Source: Streptomyces mirabilis
Lineage (GTDB): Bacteria; Actinomycetota; Actinomycetes; Streptomycetales; Streptomycetaceae
Direction: 5' to 3'
Assembly (NCBI RefSeq): GCF_039503195.1
Contig: NZ_JBCJKP010000001.1
Coordinates: 1,364,001 to 1,428,000 of the forward strand
Length of the DNA stretch: 64,000 bases
The translations under genes and the position numbers were made by a program. Position 1 is the stretch's first letter, and each line of letters begins with the position of its first letter. This document shows, piece after piece, positions 1 to 8,272 of the stretch. The notes beneath the pieces were generated by a model, which saw only the letters and a list, made by a program, of their open reading frames with translations, was not told where the DNA came from and ran no database searches.

Positions 1-526
1 TGGCCATGGCGCGCTTCATGGACTCGGGCAGTTGGATGTCCTTGAGCTCGACCAGGGTGACCTGCACGCCCCACTCAGCGGTGGTGACGTCCAGGATCTC
101 GCGGATGTCCAGGTTGATGCGGTCGGTCTCGGACAGGGTCTCGTCCAGGGTGTGCTGGCCGACGACCTTGCGCAGGGTGGTCTGGGCGATCTGGTTGATC
201 GCGGCGTTCACGTTCTCGATCGCGATGACCGACCTGACCGCGTCGACCACGCGGAAGTAGGCCACAGCAGAGACGTCGACGCTGACGTTGTCACGGGTGA
301 TGATGCCCTGCGACTGGATCGGCATCGTGACGATGCGCAGCGAGACACGGTGCAGGACGTCGACGAAGGGGATGATGAACCGCAGCCCGGGTGCGCGCGG
401 GCCGACCAGTCGGCCGAACCGGAACAGGACGCCCTGCTCGTACTGCCGGACGATACGGATCGCCATCGCCAGCCCGATCAGGACCAGGACGACGAGCACC
501 ACCAGGACAATGATCAAGGTGGTCAT
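1..526 (-). CDS. SPFH/Band 7 (slipin-type) membrane protein, 3' end outside the window
   Basis: The first 175 residues of a slipin/stomatin-like protein are visible. An N-terminal hydrophobic segment (about residues 3-22) is followed by the family's [13 protein letters not shown] and [10 protein letters not shown] blocks, then an SPFH core with the [14 protein letters not shown] and [12 protein letters not shown] motifs. Such proteins oligomerise on the inner membrane face and scaffold lipid domains or membrane proteases. The start is the ATG at 524-526, preceded by a purine-rich GGAG a few bases upstream. The gene runs off the left edge, so the C-terminal coiled coil is not seen. Family assignment is secure; the cellular role is inferred from the family only. 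Confidence 0.92.
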   Translation of the reverse strand, partial: MTTLIIVLVVLVVLVLIGLAMAIRIVRQYEQGVLFRFGRLVGPRAPGLRFIIPFVDVLHRVSLRIVTMPIQSQGIITRDNVSVDVSAVAYFRVVDAVRSVIAIENVNAAINQIAQTTLRKVVGQHTLDETLSETDRINLDIREILDVTTAEWGVQVTLVELKDIQLPESMKRAMA

Positions 527-1010
527 GGTTTCGCTCCCTCGGAGGGTGGACCGCGGCGACGAGGCACCAGGCCCAGGAAGGCGTCGCCGCAGCAGGGCAC
601 CGGGAGGCGCGAGACCGCTTCTCGGTCTCGCTGCGAGCCTGCTCCGCCCGCTCCGCGGGGCACTAGGGCCGACAGGCCCCCTATATCCCGAGACCGGGCC
701 TCGTGCCCTTGCCCGCCTGCCGCCGAGGCGATCAGGACCACTTCTCCCCGCCAGTGGTCCCGCCGCACGCGACGCTCGACGCGGTACATGCTGCGACGGC
801 CGGAGCCGTCCATGCCGACAACGTCACGCAGGCCGCACACATGACCATCGACACCGGAACCGATCGAGCGCGTCCAATCGCGGAGAACGACCCGGCCAAG
901 GACCCTGAGGCGGGCCGGAAAGACCGGAGCACGCCCTGACGACGGGTAGGCGTCAAGGCCGTCGGTCTCCTCACACCCGGCCTGGGACGGTCAGGACGGC
1001 TGCATGTCTG
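527..1010. other. Intergenic region upstream of the slipin gene, with a hairpin
   Basis: No convincing gene is seen. A perfect 8-bp inverted repeat (CGAGACCG, loop CTTCT, CGGTCTCG) lies at 610-630, about 85 bases upstream of the slipin start. It could be a leader hairpin or an operator. An open frame runs on the minus strand from 840 to 523 and overlaps the slipin start, but it has no family resemblance and no good ribosome binding site. Confidence 0.45.
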
Positions 1011-1616
1011 TCACATGCCTGCCGCCGCAATCGGCACGCTGCCGAGGGCGGCGCCCACGGGACTGTGGGAGGAGGTGTGGCGGGCGTCGTGTCCGCCTTC
1101 GGAGTCCCAGACCGTTTCCCGCGCCGAGTCCCCTGCGGCGGCCTCGGCGACGCGGAAGAGCTCGGCCTCCTGGATCAGGCCGCTTGCCGTGAGGCTGCGT
1201 CCGGGATCCGAGGCGGTGGTCATCAGCCGGGCGGCGGTGACGGCGTCGGTCTCGGGTGGGATCACCAGCAGGTCCCAGCGACCCGCGGTGTAGGAGAGGA
1301 GCAGCAGTTTGTGCGGGTCCTGCTCGGCCTTGAACCAGCCGACCTTCACCACATGGCCCTGGACGGGAACCTTGCGGGGGATGTCCGGCCAGAAGGTGGG
1401 GTTCACGGTGACGTGGGTGATGCGCCCCCACAGCGGGTCCAAGACAGCGGTGAGCGCGGGAAGTTCGGCCGTCAGGTCGCGGGAGCGTGGCCACCATGCG
1501 CCGTCGATCAGGGCGGGGGCCGTGCCGGGTGGCGCCAGCTGCAGCCGGAGAGGTGGCGGTGAAGAGGAGAAGGTCCGGTCTTCGACCGCGGGCTTGTCGA
1601 ACATGGTTGCGGTCAT
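1011..1616 (-). CDS. DUF5994 family protein
   Basis: About 201 residues. The core has the features of the actinobacterial DUF5994 family: LRLQLAPPG, then IDGAWWPRSRDL, a W-G-R-I-T-H-V block and a VGWFKAEQDPHKLLLLSY segment. The family is soluble, of unknown function, and often sits among stress and membrane genes as here. I chose the ATG at 1614-1616; a GTG lies one codon upstream. The last ~50 residues are low-complexity and probably disordered. No partner or reaction can be read from the sequence. Confidence 0.8.
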   Translation of the reverse strand: MTATMFDKPAVEDRTFSSSPPPLRLQLAPPGTAPALIDGAWWPRSRDLTAELPALTAVLDPLWGRITHVTVNPTFWPDIPRKVPVQGHVVKVGWFKAEQDPHKLLLLSYTAGRWDLLVIPPETDAVTAARLMTTASDPGRSLTASGLIQEAELFRVAEAAAGDSARETVWDSEGGHDARHTSSHSPVGAALGSVPIAAAGM

Positions 1617-1751
1617 CACGCGAACCCTGCCCCGGGCCGGCCAGGACCGGCCCGGTGTCGTGAATCGCCGGGGACGGCACGGGCATCGAAGCCGGTGTAC
1701 GAAGTACCCTCGGTATCTTCAGGATACCCCTGTCCGGGGTCCGATGGACGG

Positions 1752-1979
1752 TTATGGTGACGCGAGTTCCACGGCATGCCGGACGTGCGGTCGCCCGTTG
1801 CCCGCCGTCAGCGGATGGGGCGACGGCCGGCGCGCCGGGGACCATGGGGCGTTGGCGACGGCCGCATCGGCCGCGAGCAGCCCGATGCCGATGATCAGCA
1901 GATATCCCAGGCCCTCGGCTGCCACTCCGGCGATTCCCAGGACAACGGCGACGAGGGCGAGGAGAAGGAAGAGCACCAT
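1752..1979 (-). CDS. Small hydrophobic membrane protein (75 aa)
   Basis: The N-terminal ~40 residues are almost entirely hydrophobic (MVLFLLLALVAVVLGIAGVA, then a Gly/Leu/Ile stretch), consistent with one or two membrane segments. The tail is polar, Pro/Arg-rich and poorly conserved in character, so the 3' end may be frame-decayed. Tiny hydrophobic proteins of this kind are frequent in Streptomyces stress clusters. The gene lies between DUF5994 and the PRC-barrel gene on the same strand. Function is unknown. Confidence 0.55.
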   Translation of the reverse strand: MVLFLLLALVAVVLGIAGVAAEGLGYLLIIGIGLLAADAAVANAPWSPARRPSPHPLTAGNGRPHVRHAVELASP

Positions 1980-2057
1980 CGCCTGAACGCCTTCCTTGGA
2001 CCGGACCCGGCTGGGCTGGACCAGACCAGACCGGCCTGGGTGGGACGGGGCGGTCGC

Positions 2058-2414
2058 TCAGCGGCGTGCGAGTTGGCGTTCCCCCTTCACGCCTGGCTGG
2101 TAGGTCATGCCGTAGTGCTGGAAGATCCCCTTCTCCTGATCGGCGGGCAGGATGTCGTCCGTGCCGATCGAAGGAGCCCTTCTCACCAGGCTCTTGGCGT
2201 AGGAGACCTTGAGGTAGTCCGGCCCGAGGATCGCCTCGTCGAGGGGGACGAAAACCAGGCGCTGGCGGGTGGGCAGCCCGGTCCGCACGGTGGCCACGGC
2301 GGGTTCGTCGGTGGTGGTGTCCACATAGATCGCTTCGAGCACGCCGATCTTGCGCCCCTTCGGGTCCACGACATCGTGGTCGCGCCACTCACGGATATCG
2401 GCTGCCTGGATCAT
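2058..2414 (-). CDS. PRC-barrel domain protein
   Basis: 118 residues. The N-terminal ~80 form a PRC-barrel: an IREWRDHDVVDPKGRKIG opening, an EAIYVDTTTDEPAVATVRTG strand pair and the FVPLDEAILGPDYLKVSY block. PRC-barrels bind RNA or protein partners in ribosome maturation and photosynthetic proteins; in Streptomyces such stand-alone copies are mostly stress-associated. The start at 2414 has a GGAAGGGAGAG ribosome binding site. The leader immediately upstream folds into an elaborate inverted-repeat structure (see 2437-2515), suggesting post-transcriptional control. Confidence 0.85.
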   Translation of the reverse strand: MIQAADIREWRDHDVVDPKGRKIGVLEAIYVDTTTDEPAVATVRTGLPTRQRLVFVPLDEAILGPDYLKVSYAKSLVRRAPSIGTDDILPADQEKGIFQHYGMTYQPGVKGERQLARR

Positions 2415-2436
2415 GCTCTCTCCCTTCCGGGCGCGG

Positions 2437-2515
2437 CACTCTCACGAGGCATGAGCCAACGGCTCCGGCGCAAACACGCCGGAGCCGCCCTTCCGGGCGG
2501 TTGCACGTGAGAGTG
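2437..2515 (-). promoter_or_regulatory. Structured leader of the PRC-barrel gene (possible cis-acting RNA)
   Basis: A perfect 10-bp outer stem pairs CACTCTCACG (2437-2446) with CGTGAGAGTG (2506-2515). It encloses a 10-bp hairpin (2461-2470 with 2477-2486, six-base loop) and a hairpin with a GGAA tetraloop on the transcribed strand (around 2485-2500). The result resembles a three-way junction ending about 22 nt before the start codon. The GCCCGGAAGGG of the second hairpin recurs at the ribosome binding site. The larger hairpin alone could instead act as a terminator for the upstream gene. I know no riboswitch class that matches. Confidence 0.5.
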
Positions 2516-2617
2516 AACCGGCCCAAAACCAACGATACTGCGCTCGGTGGTCGTCCGGAGGGAGCTGTACGGCGTCAGCGCTCGCAGGGTCCCGGGCCGG
2601 CCGCGTCGGTGTCGTCG

Positions 2618-2761
2618 TCATGGGTGAGGACAGGGTCGTACGGGGGTCCGAAGTCGTGGTTCGGACGGCCCGCCGCCCCGGACCGGTCCGCGTCCCACCA
2701 GTACGGCTGTCGTCGCGAGGACGATCAGGGCGGTGATCACGACGATGAACACGGCTGCCAT
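2618..2761 (-). CDS. Small single-span membrane protein, possibly frameshifted
   Basis: The ATG at 2759-2761 follows an excellent AGGAGG site. The first ~24 residues (MAAVFIVVITALIVLATTAV) form one membrane helix. Many Streptomyces relatives continue with an FGPEYD-type basic tail. That motif appears here in another frame (PNHDFGPPYDPVL, downstream of about 2690), so a one-base slip near residue 28 may have replaced the native tail. The current frame ends after 47 residues in a Pro/Arg-rich sequence. Confidence 0.5.
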   Translation of the reverse strand: MAAVFIVVITALIVLATTAVLVGRGPVRGGGPSEPRLRTPVRPCPHP

Positions 2762-2845
2762 TCCCCGATTCCTCCTAGAGAATTCCGTGTTGATGCCGAA
2801 CGGGTGGTGTCCATACGACGGGGCCACCACCCGGGGCTTTCGTGG

Positions 2846-3019
2846 TCACCGCCTGAAGGCGTGCCTCGCCTTCTCGCCTGCCTGCCTCAGATTGCCGGAG
2901 ACCCGTTCGACCTTGCCGTGTCGCTCCAGTTTCCTGTTGCGGGTGGCCCGGCCGAGCACTTCAGTGATCCAGCCCTTGAATTCCTGCGTTTTGTTCCTGA
3001 CGGTTTGTCCAACGCTCAT
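2846..3019 (-). CDS. CsbD-like general stress protein (57 aa)
   Basis: A short, highly charged helical protein with the CsbD pattern: an N-terminal KTQEFKGWITE helix, a RNRKLERHGKVERVSGNLRQ core and an AGEKARHAF tail. CsbD proteins are small hydrophilic general-stress proteins of unknown mechanism. The ATG at 3017-3019 and the TGA at 2846-2848 enclose exactly 57 codons. It sits among other stress-type genes on the same strand. Confidence 0.8.
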   Translation of the reverse strand: MSVGQTVRNKTQEFKGWITEVLGRATRNRKLERHGKVERVSGNLRQAGEKARHAFRR

Positions 3020-3672
3020 GGTCGGCCTCGTCGTTGAAGGTGGATTACCTGGGGCCGCGGTCGGAACCGATCAGCGGAAGGAGAGGAATCCGTGACATCG
3101 CCGGCTTCCGGATCGCGGGAATCTCCTGGTTCCGCGGGGGCCGGGCGGAGCGGGAAGGGGGAATGCCTCGCCCGGACGATCCGGGGTGGCACGGCCCTAC
3201 GCCGTGCTGTCAGTCAACGCTCGGCGCCCTCTCGTGTCAACGGGGCCTCGGAACGCGGGAGTTCCCGGGGCCGGCCGGGGCTGCTGGGGTGAAGGGGGCC
3301 TCGGAGAGGGCGTCAGCCGGCTCGGTCGAGCGGATCGTTGCCCGCGTGCAGCGCGTCGGGCCGCGCCGGGATCGCTTCCTGGCGGGGAGCGAGTGCGGGA
3401 ACGGTCACGCCCGTGGCGCGGCGGGTTCCGGCACCGATGGGCGGAGTGCGCCCCCTGGGGGCGCGTTCGCGGTGCGACGCTGCCGAGGGCCCGGGCGGCA
3501 CGGCGTACGCCAGCCCTTCCGGTATTTCTCGGCAAGCGTCAAGTGGCCATCGATATCTGGCAGTAGATGCATGTGTCGCGCACTGTCGGCAGACTTCGGA
3601 CAGGACTACGCTGTGGGGTGAGGCCCCAGTCCCCGGTACCGATGCTGTGTTTTGCTCCCGGGGAGGCCCGCT
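3020..3672. other. Gene-free stretch between divergent genes
   Basis: No frame here resembles a known protein. The region separates the leftward CsbD gene from the rightward small membrane protein gene, so promoters for both should lie in it. I could not identify clear -10/-35 or sigma-B-type elements by eye. Confidence 0.5.
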
Positions 3673-3948
3673 GTGTTCGTTCTGCTTCTCGTCCTGATCG
3701 TGGTCTTGTTCGGCTTCGGTTTCCTCAACCCCATTTGGTGGGTCGCCGCGGCTGTGGTGGTCTTCGGAGTCACCCGTTACGGCCGTGGTGGCGGGGGCCG
3801 GGGCCGCGGCGGCGGGTCCGACTTCGCTGAGTACCAGGACTATCGGGATCGCCGGGAGCGTCAGGACCGCTGGGACCGCCGCTACAGCCGTCAGCACCGA
3901 GCGCGCTGGAACCGCGAGGACCGGCGGGACCGCGAGCGCCGCGGGTGA
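3673..3948 (+). CDS. Small membrane protein with basic Gly/Arg-rich tail (91 aa)
   Basis: The GTG at 3673 follows GGGGAGG, and I prefer it to an upstream in-frame TTG at 3652. Residues 1-35 contain two hydrophobic segments separated by FGFLNPIWW, typical of the small hydrophobic protein family of actinomycetes. The rest is Gly-rich and then a highly charged Arg/Asp/Tyr tail (RDRRERQDRWDRRY). It probably sits in the membrane with a cytosolic nucleic-acid- or lipid-binding tail, which is inference from composition. Confidence 0.7.
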   Translation: MFVLLLVLIVVLFGFGFLNPIWWVAAAVVVFGVTRYGRGGGGRGRGGGSDFAEYQDYRDRRERQDRWDRRYSRQHRARWNREDRRDRERRG

Positions 3949-4352
3949 CGAACGCGTCTGTCATGCCCTGTTCCGCTCGTCGTGCATGTGCTCTACCGTC
4001 AGGGCAAGGCAGGCGGGACTTCGTCCGTGTCAGGAATCGACGGAACCGGCACGTCCCCCACCCAGGCTCCCAGCCCCCGAGTCGCAATCGAGGCCGGCCG
4101 GAGCCGCATCGCCGGAGAACGCGGCTCCAGCTCCCGTCCTCCTGGCGTTTTCCACTCGGGGTGCTCCCGCCACCCCGCCGCCGCGGAGGACAGCGCGCGA
4201 GGACGCGATGGCCGGGGGGCCTCGCGTCCTCGCGACCACGGCCGCCGCCGAACACCATCGGCGGCGGCCGTCCGGCCCGGAAAGCGGGGTCTGCGAACCA
4301 CAAACCGGTGAACCACACTCTGGGAGTTGCTGCTGACCGGCCGTGGCCTTGG
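3949..4352. other. Gene-free stretch
   Basis: No supported gene. Both flanking genes end here (convergent), so it is a 3' junction. Open frames in it are Arg/Pro-rich shadows with no family signature. Confidence 0.5.
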
Positions 4353-5069
4353 TCAGGACCTCAGGCCGGGGAGGGCTTCGGAGTCGTCGATGAACGCGCG
4401 GGCCAGGTCGGACAGGCGCCGGTTGTGAGCACGGGCGTAACCGCGCAGTGTGGTGAAGGCCTGTTCCATGTCGATGCCCTGGCGTTCGGCGAGTTTTCCC
4501 TTGGCCTGTTCGATCAGGACGCGGCTGTTCAGCGCGCTCTGCAGTTGCTCGTTGAGGACGGTGCTGCGGTGCGCCGTGCGTTGTTGCAGCAGGCTGATGG
4601 TGGCGACATCGGCCAGGGCCTGGGCGAGCGGCGTGGCGTCCGGATCGAAGGGGCCCGGGGTGGCGTGGAAGAGGTTCAGGGCTCCGACGACCTCGTCCCG
4701 TAGACGCATCGGCAGGGCCTGGACCGCCCCGAACCCGCTGCGGTGGGCGGTCGCGACGAAGCGTGGCCAGCGGTCGGCCTCCCCGCTCAGGTTGGCGACG
4801 ATCACCGGTGCGCCGGTGCGGAAGCAGTCCAGGCAGGGCCCTTCGTCGTTCTGCAGCTGGAAGAGTTCCAGCAGGCGCACCTGTTCGTCGGAGGCGGCCA
4901 TGACGCGGAGTTCGCCGTCGCGGTCCGCGAGCAGCACGCCTGCGGCACTCGCGCCGAGCATGCCCACACAGCGGTCGGTCAGCAGGCGCAGGAAGTCGAT
5001 CAGGTCGAAGTCGGCGACCAGGTTGTCCGCCAGCTCGACAAAGGTCTTGGCCAGGAGTCGCTGATTCAT
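4353..5069 (-). CDS. GAF-ANTAR domain regulator (putative antiterminator)
   Basis: About 238 residues from the ATG at 5067-5069 (GGAGGG site). An N-terminal GAF domain (about 15-150) carries the usual DEGPCLDCFRTGAPV and RWPRFVATAHRSGF blocks. The C-terminal ~55 residues are an ANTAR domain with VLIEQAKGKLAERQGIDMEQAF and a terminal YARAHNRRLSDLARAF helix. ANTAR proteins bind paired hexaloop hairpins in nascent RNA to block termination; the GAF domain would sense a ligand or redox state. The gene lies just downstream of five 13-bp tandem repeats and of a second GAF-ANTAR gene, so the two may respond together. Confidence 0.9.
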   Translation of the reverse strand: MNQRLLAKTFVELADNLVADFDLIDFLRLLTDRCVGMLGASAAGVLLADRDGELRVMAASDEQVRLLELFQLQNDEGPCLDCFRTGAPVIVANLSGEADRWPRFVATAHRSGFGAVQALPMRLRDEVVGALNLFHATPGPFDPDATPLAQALADVATISLLQQRTAHRSTVLNEQLQSALNSRVLIEQAKGKLAERQGIDMEQAFTTLRGYARAHNRRLSDLARAFIDDSEALPGLRS

Positions 5070-5143
5070 CGTGCACACCCTCCGTCGAGACTGATCCCGG
5101 CCCGGATGAAGGGACGGGACGTGCAACTCGCGTGTTTGTCAGG

Positions 5144-5208
5144 TTCCTTCGCTCGGTTCCTTGGCTCGGTTTCTTCGTTCGGTTTCTTCGTTCGGCTTCT
5201 TGGCTCGG
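5144..5208. repeat. Five tandem 13-bp imperfect repeats
   Basis: Units begin at 5144, 5157, 5170, 5183 and 5196, with consensus TTYCTTSGYTCGG; the third and fourth are identical. The array fills most of the gap between the end of one GAF-ANTAR gene (5217) and the start of the next (5069). The period is not a multiple of three. It could be a protein-binding array, an RNA-level element or simple slippage. Confidence 0.85.
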
Positions 5209-5216
5209 CAAAGGTG

Positions 5217-5987
5217 TCAGGCCTCATCGTCGGTCCGATCCGTTTCCGCGCCTGGGGGGAACGTGAGCCGGTGGGCGACCACGTCGGCGGCCACCGCGGC
5301 AAGACGGCGTCCTCTGGCGTAGGCGTAGGCGCGCAGGCGGACGAAGGCTTCTTCGGCACCGACTCCCAGCTGGGCCGTGAGCATGCCCGTGGCCTGGTCG
5401 ATCTCCGCCCGGTACGCGCCCAGGTCCTCGTATCGTCCGTCCGCCGACCATCCACCGGCCAGGTCCTCCTCGCCGTCGATCCGGGAGTCGAGCAGGACCA
5501 GTGCGGCGGTGTCGGCGAAAGCCAACGCGTCGGCCAGCGCCTCCGCGTTCAACCTGCCCGGGACTTGGGAATACAGGTCCAGAACTCCGGGGCTGATCGC
5601 GCCCATGTGCAGAGGGAAGGCGTAGACGGCGCGTGCCCCGGCTTCCAGGGCCGCGTCGGCGAACACGGCCCAGCGGTCCTGCACTTCGGCGGCGAGCAGA
5701 TCGGGCGTCAGAACGGCCGAACCCTGTGTGAAGGCATCCACGCAAGGACCCTCGCCCAAGGTGAGCTGGAGCTCTTCCAACTGCTCGCTGACATCGTCGG
5801 TGCTGCACAACGGATGGCTGGCCGCAGATCTGGACATCGCGGAAAGTCCGGCCCCGCCGACCGGCAGTGCGGCCACGGCCGCGGTGCACACGTCCACCAC
5901 GCCGACCCGGGCACCCCGCCGGGCCGCCTGCTCGGCGACCAGTACCTGGATCCGGGCCGACCGGTTGTCGGACCTCACCTTGGCCAC
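5217..5987 (-). CDS. GAF-ANTAR domain regulator
   Basis: About 256 residues from the GTG at 5985-5987. The GAF-like domain (about 15-175) contains LGEGPCVDAFTQGSAVLTPD and WAVFADAALEAGARAVYAFP. The ANTAR domain follows (about 195-250), with EIDQATGMLTAQLGVGAEEA and LRAYAYARGRRLAAVAADVV. The start overlaps the end of the upstream GNAT-like gene by 13 bp, which implies translational coupling in a STAS > GNAT-like > GAF-ANTAR operon. The start is chosen from where the domain begins; the longer upstream frame is antisense-like in composition. Confidence 0.87.
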   Translation of the reverse strand: MAKVRSDNRSARIQVLVAEQAARRGARVGVVDVCTAAVAALPVGGAGLSAMSRSAASHPLCSTDDVSEQLEELQLTLGEGPCVDAFTQGSAVLTPDLLAAEVQDRWAVFADAALEAGARAVYAFPLHMGAISPGVLDLYSQVPGRLNAEALADALAFADTAALVLLDSRIDGEEDLAGGWSADGRYEDLGAYRAEIDQATGMLTAQLGVGAEEAFVRLRAYAYARGRRLAAVAADVVAHRLTFPPGAETDRTDDEA

Positions 5988-6673
5988 CGTATCCGGGCTT
6001 CGTGCGCAAGGCCCTCCAGCCTTGCCGTGGTCCGTTCCCCGAGGGGGAGCACCAGCGCACGGAACGTGGTGGGGCTGGCCGGCCTCCGAACCTCTCCGAT
6101 GTCCAGCCATCCCGAGGAGTGGAGCGAGTCGAGGGTCGGGCGGTCGGCCTGATCCACCAAGGTGGCGCCAAGGGTCGCCTGGTGGTCGGTCAGCAGCTTC
6201 TCCCGCAGACGGTGGGCCAGTTTCTGGTCCTGCGGGTGCGGGCGGACCAGGGTGTCGCTGATCGCGAAGACACTGCCGGACTTGGTGATCCGCTCAATGG
6301 TGCGTGGCAGCACACTGCCGAAACCGAGCCACCAGCGGCCGTCGCTGAGCACGGGGAACCCGAAGGCGCACCCCGTCAGACTGTCCGTCTCCGCGATCAC
6401 CATGGCGAATCCCGGGCGGCGGATGTAGCCCGTCAGATGGTTCAGGAAGTCCTGGCGGCCGGGACGACGGTACGCCTTTCCGGATCCCGTTGCGCCGGAG
6501 TCCTCGTACAGATTCCCCAGATCCTCGCGGATGTCCTCCACGAGCCATCGGTTCACCCGGCGCAACCGCACCGCAGCCGCTCCCGGGTCCGCTCTGAGGT
6601 CCGCGCCGGAGTTCACGCCGGGCTTCTCGTTTCCACGGGGCTGCCGTGACCGTCCCTGATGCTGCCGATCCAT
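5975..6673 (-). CDS. GNAT-like N-acyltransferase domain protein
   Basis: 232 residues. The central part reads as a GNAT fold: a GFAMVIAETDSLTGCAFGFPV strand pair, then FAISDTLVRPHPQDQKLAHRLREKLL, equivalent to the acetyl-CoA loop and alpha helix, and a LDSLHSSGWLDIGEVRRP late strand. The acyl-CoA loop is not the textbook RxxGxG, so the substrate is uncertain. The ATG at 6671-6673 overlaps the stop codon of the upstream STAS gene by one base (TGATG). It probably modifies or competes within the STAS/ANTAR regulatory pathway; that is inference from linkage only. Confidence 0.72.
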   Translation of the reverse strand: MDRQHQGRSRQPRGNEKPGVNSGADLRADPGAAAVRLRRVNRWLVEDIREDLGNLYEDSGATGSGKAYRRPGRQDFLNHLTGYIRRPGFAMVIAETDSLTGCAFGFPVLSDGRWWLGFGSVLPRTIERITKSGSVFAISDTLVRPHPQDQKLAHRLREKLLTDHQATLGATLVDQADRPTLDSLHSSGWLDIGEVRRPASPTTFRALVLPLGERTTARLEGLAHEARIRWPR

Positions 6674-7092
6674 CACACCGCACCGCCCGACAGGACAGGT
6701 ACAGGAGGAACAGGCGGAACAGGCGGAACAGACCGATGCGGCGCGGGAGCGGGAGGTGGCGACAGTTGCCCGAACGGGACCGCCGGGAGCAGGAATGCGC
6801 AGCCGGCGATGTCGAGCATGAGCACCAGTGTCCGCGGCGGATGGTGCAGTCGCAGCGTCCCCCGGGCCGCGGTGATGCGCTGTGAGGCGTAGAGGAAGGC
6901 GTTGAGGCCGCTGCAGTCGCAGAAGGTGACGAGGGTGAGGTCGACGTCGATGGTGCGGATGCCGTCGCGCAGACACCGTTCCAGTGATGCGCGCACCAGG
7001 GGCACCGTGTCCAGGTCGATCTCACCGACCAGCGTGATCAGTGCCCGTTTTCTTCGGTCGTGACGGTAGATGGTGAGCGGCGGAAGGGGCAT
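6673..7092 (-). CDS. STAS domain protein (anti-anti-sigma factor-like)
   Basis: 139 residues from the ATG at 7090-7092. Residues ~5-105 form a STAS domain with LVGEIDLDTVPLVRASLERC and VTFCDCSGLNAFLYA, the latter aligning with the DxSG loop whose serine is phosphorylated by an anti-sigma kinase in SpoIIAA-type proteins. After the domain comes a Pro/Val-rich repeat tail (PPVPPVPPVPV), an unusual ending. No anti-sigma kinase or sigma factor is next to it; the partners in this operon are a GNAT-like protein and a GAF-ANTAR regulator. Confidence 0.85.
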   Translation of the reverse strand: MPLPPLTIYRHDRRKRALITLVGEIDLDTVPLVRASLERCLRDGIRTIDVDLTLVTFCDCSGLNAFLYASQRITAARGTLRLHHPPRTLVLMLDIAGCAFLLPAVPFGQLSPPPAPAPHRSVPPVPPVPPVPVLSGGAV

Positions 7093-8019
7093 GACGCCTC
7101 GGTTCGGAGGACCGTCCGGCAGGGGACTCGGTGGTGCCGGGATCCCGGCACCGTCGGCCCACTTCCGGCAGCGGAGTGCATTCGGCGGAGGCCGGGCAAC
7201 GGCCGACTGGTCGTCTGCGTGGCAGGACTGCGGACCCACCCGGTTCCCTCCAGGGATGCGCCGGGCGACGGGCGAAGGGCCCGCTCCCCGCGGCGATCTG
7301 TGCTCGGCAACGACATGCCGTCGGGGTCTGGGACGTCTGTGGAGCAGCGTAGTCCTCACGCGGCGCTACGGACGGCCGGAGCAGCCCAATCCCAGCATGT
7401 GGACAGTATCGAGGCATGACGGCGTGCACATGTCCGGTGCACCGCAAGGTATTTGGGAGTTCAACCTCGCAGAGGTCCGAGCCCGGTGAGCACCGCGCCG
7501 TGCGCGCAAGTGCCGCGGTCGCCCTCGTACGATCCGGACACGCGGATGCATCCGGCTCCGCTCCCGGGGCCCAGTGAATTGATGCCGAACCGGGCGCCAC
7601 GCCCGATCCGAGGCGAGTGCGTGACATCACCCGACTGGCTGCACTTGTCCCTGTACGGCGAGGTCGGACTTAGGGCAAGTGAGTGGCGCCCCACGGGTCA
7701 TCCTGGGTCCCTGCATTCGGGCGGGGAATGCCAGATGATCGGATAAATGAACGCGAATGTTCTTGTCGTGTTCTGCGCATGAGACCGGTGGGGCAGAGCG
7801 GGCGTGCGGGATCGACCACCGCCACGTTCTGTCATGCGGCGATGACGACATGGCAGGCGCCGGGGAGGGCCCCGGCCGTGGGCCGCCCGCCTCCGGGCGC
7901 GACCATGACGTCACCGTCGCCGTGGATGACGGGGTCGGTGTCGTGACATCTCGGAGTTCCGCGGTCCGGTCGCCGGACTTCCGGAAGGGTCGGTCTGTCG
8001 CGCCGCGCCCTGCGGGGCG
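7093..8019. other. Gene-poor stretch
   Basis: No recognisable gene between the STAS gene start and the alpha/beta-hydrolase remnant. Open frames are short or low-complexity. Promoter elements for the leftward STAS operon should lie near its left end but were not resolved. Confidence 0.45.
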
Positions 8020-8240
8020 ATGGCCTTGTCTTTCGCACGGGCGATCATGCCGCCCATGGACAGGGCGACCAGGTGCGCGCTCGCCACACCGAGGTGGTCG
8101 AGCAGGCCGGTGGTGTCCTGGGCCAGGTCGCCGCGATCCCCGTGGACCGGTCGGCATCCCGGTTGTCGAAGCGGATGACGAAGAAGCCCCGGCCGACGCA
8201 GCCGTCGATCGTCGCCGTGCGTCCGGTGGCACGGGGTGAT
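8020..8240 (-). pseudogene. Alpha/beta-hydrolase remnant
   Basis: Two adjacent frames on the minus strand spell consecutive pieces of an alpha/beta hydrolase. First comes GFFVIRFDNRDADRSTG, the strand and loop before the nucleophile elbow. In another frame follow TTGLLDHLGVASAHLVALSM and GGMIA, with the elbow S-M-G-G. The segment normally between them is partly missing, and nothing before or after is preserved. It directly follows the EthA-like monooxygenase, whose Baeyer-Villiger ester products a hydrolase could cleave. Confidence 0.6.
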
Positions 8241-8272
8241 GTCGCATCCGGCGGAGGCGGTGCGGTCGTCGC

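Noticed and set aside
523..840. 105-codon frame overlapping the slipin start
   Set aside because: No good ribosome binding site or family signature; the frame includes the inverted repeat.
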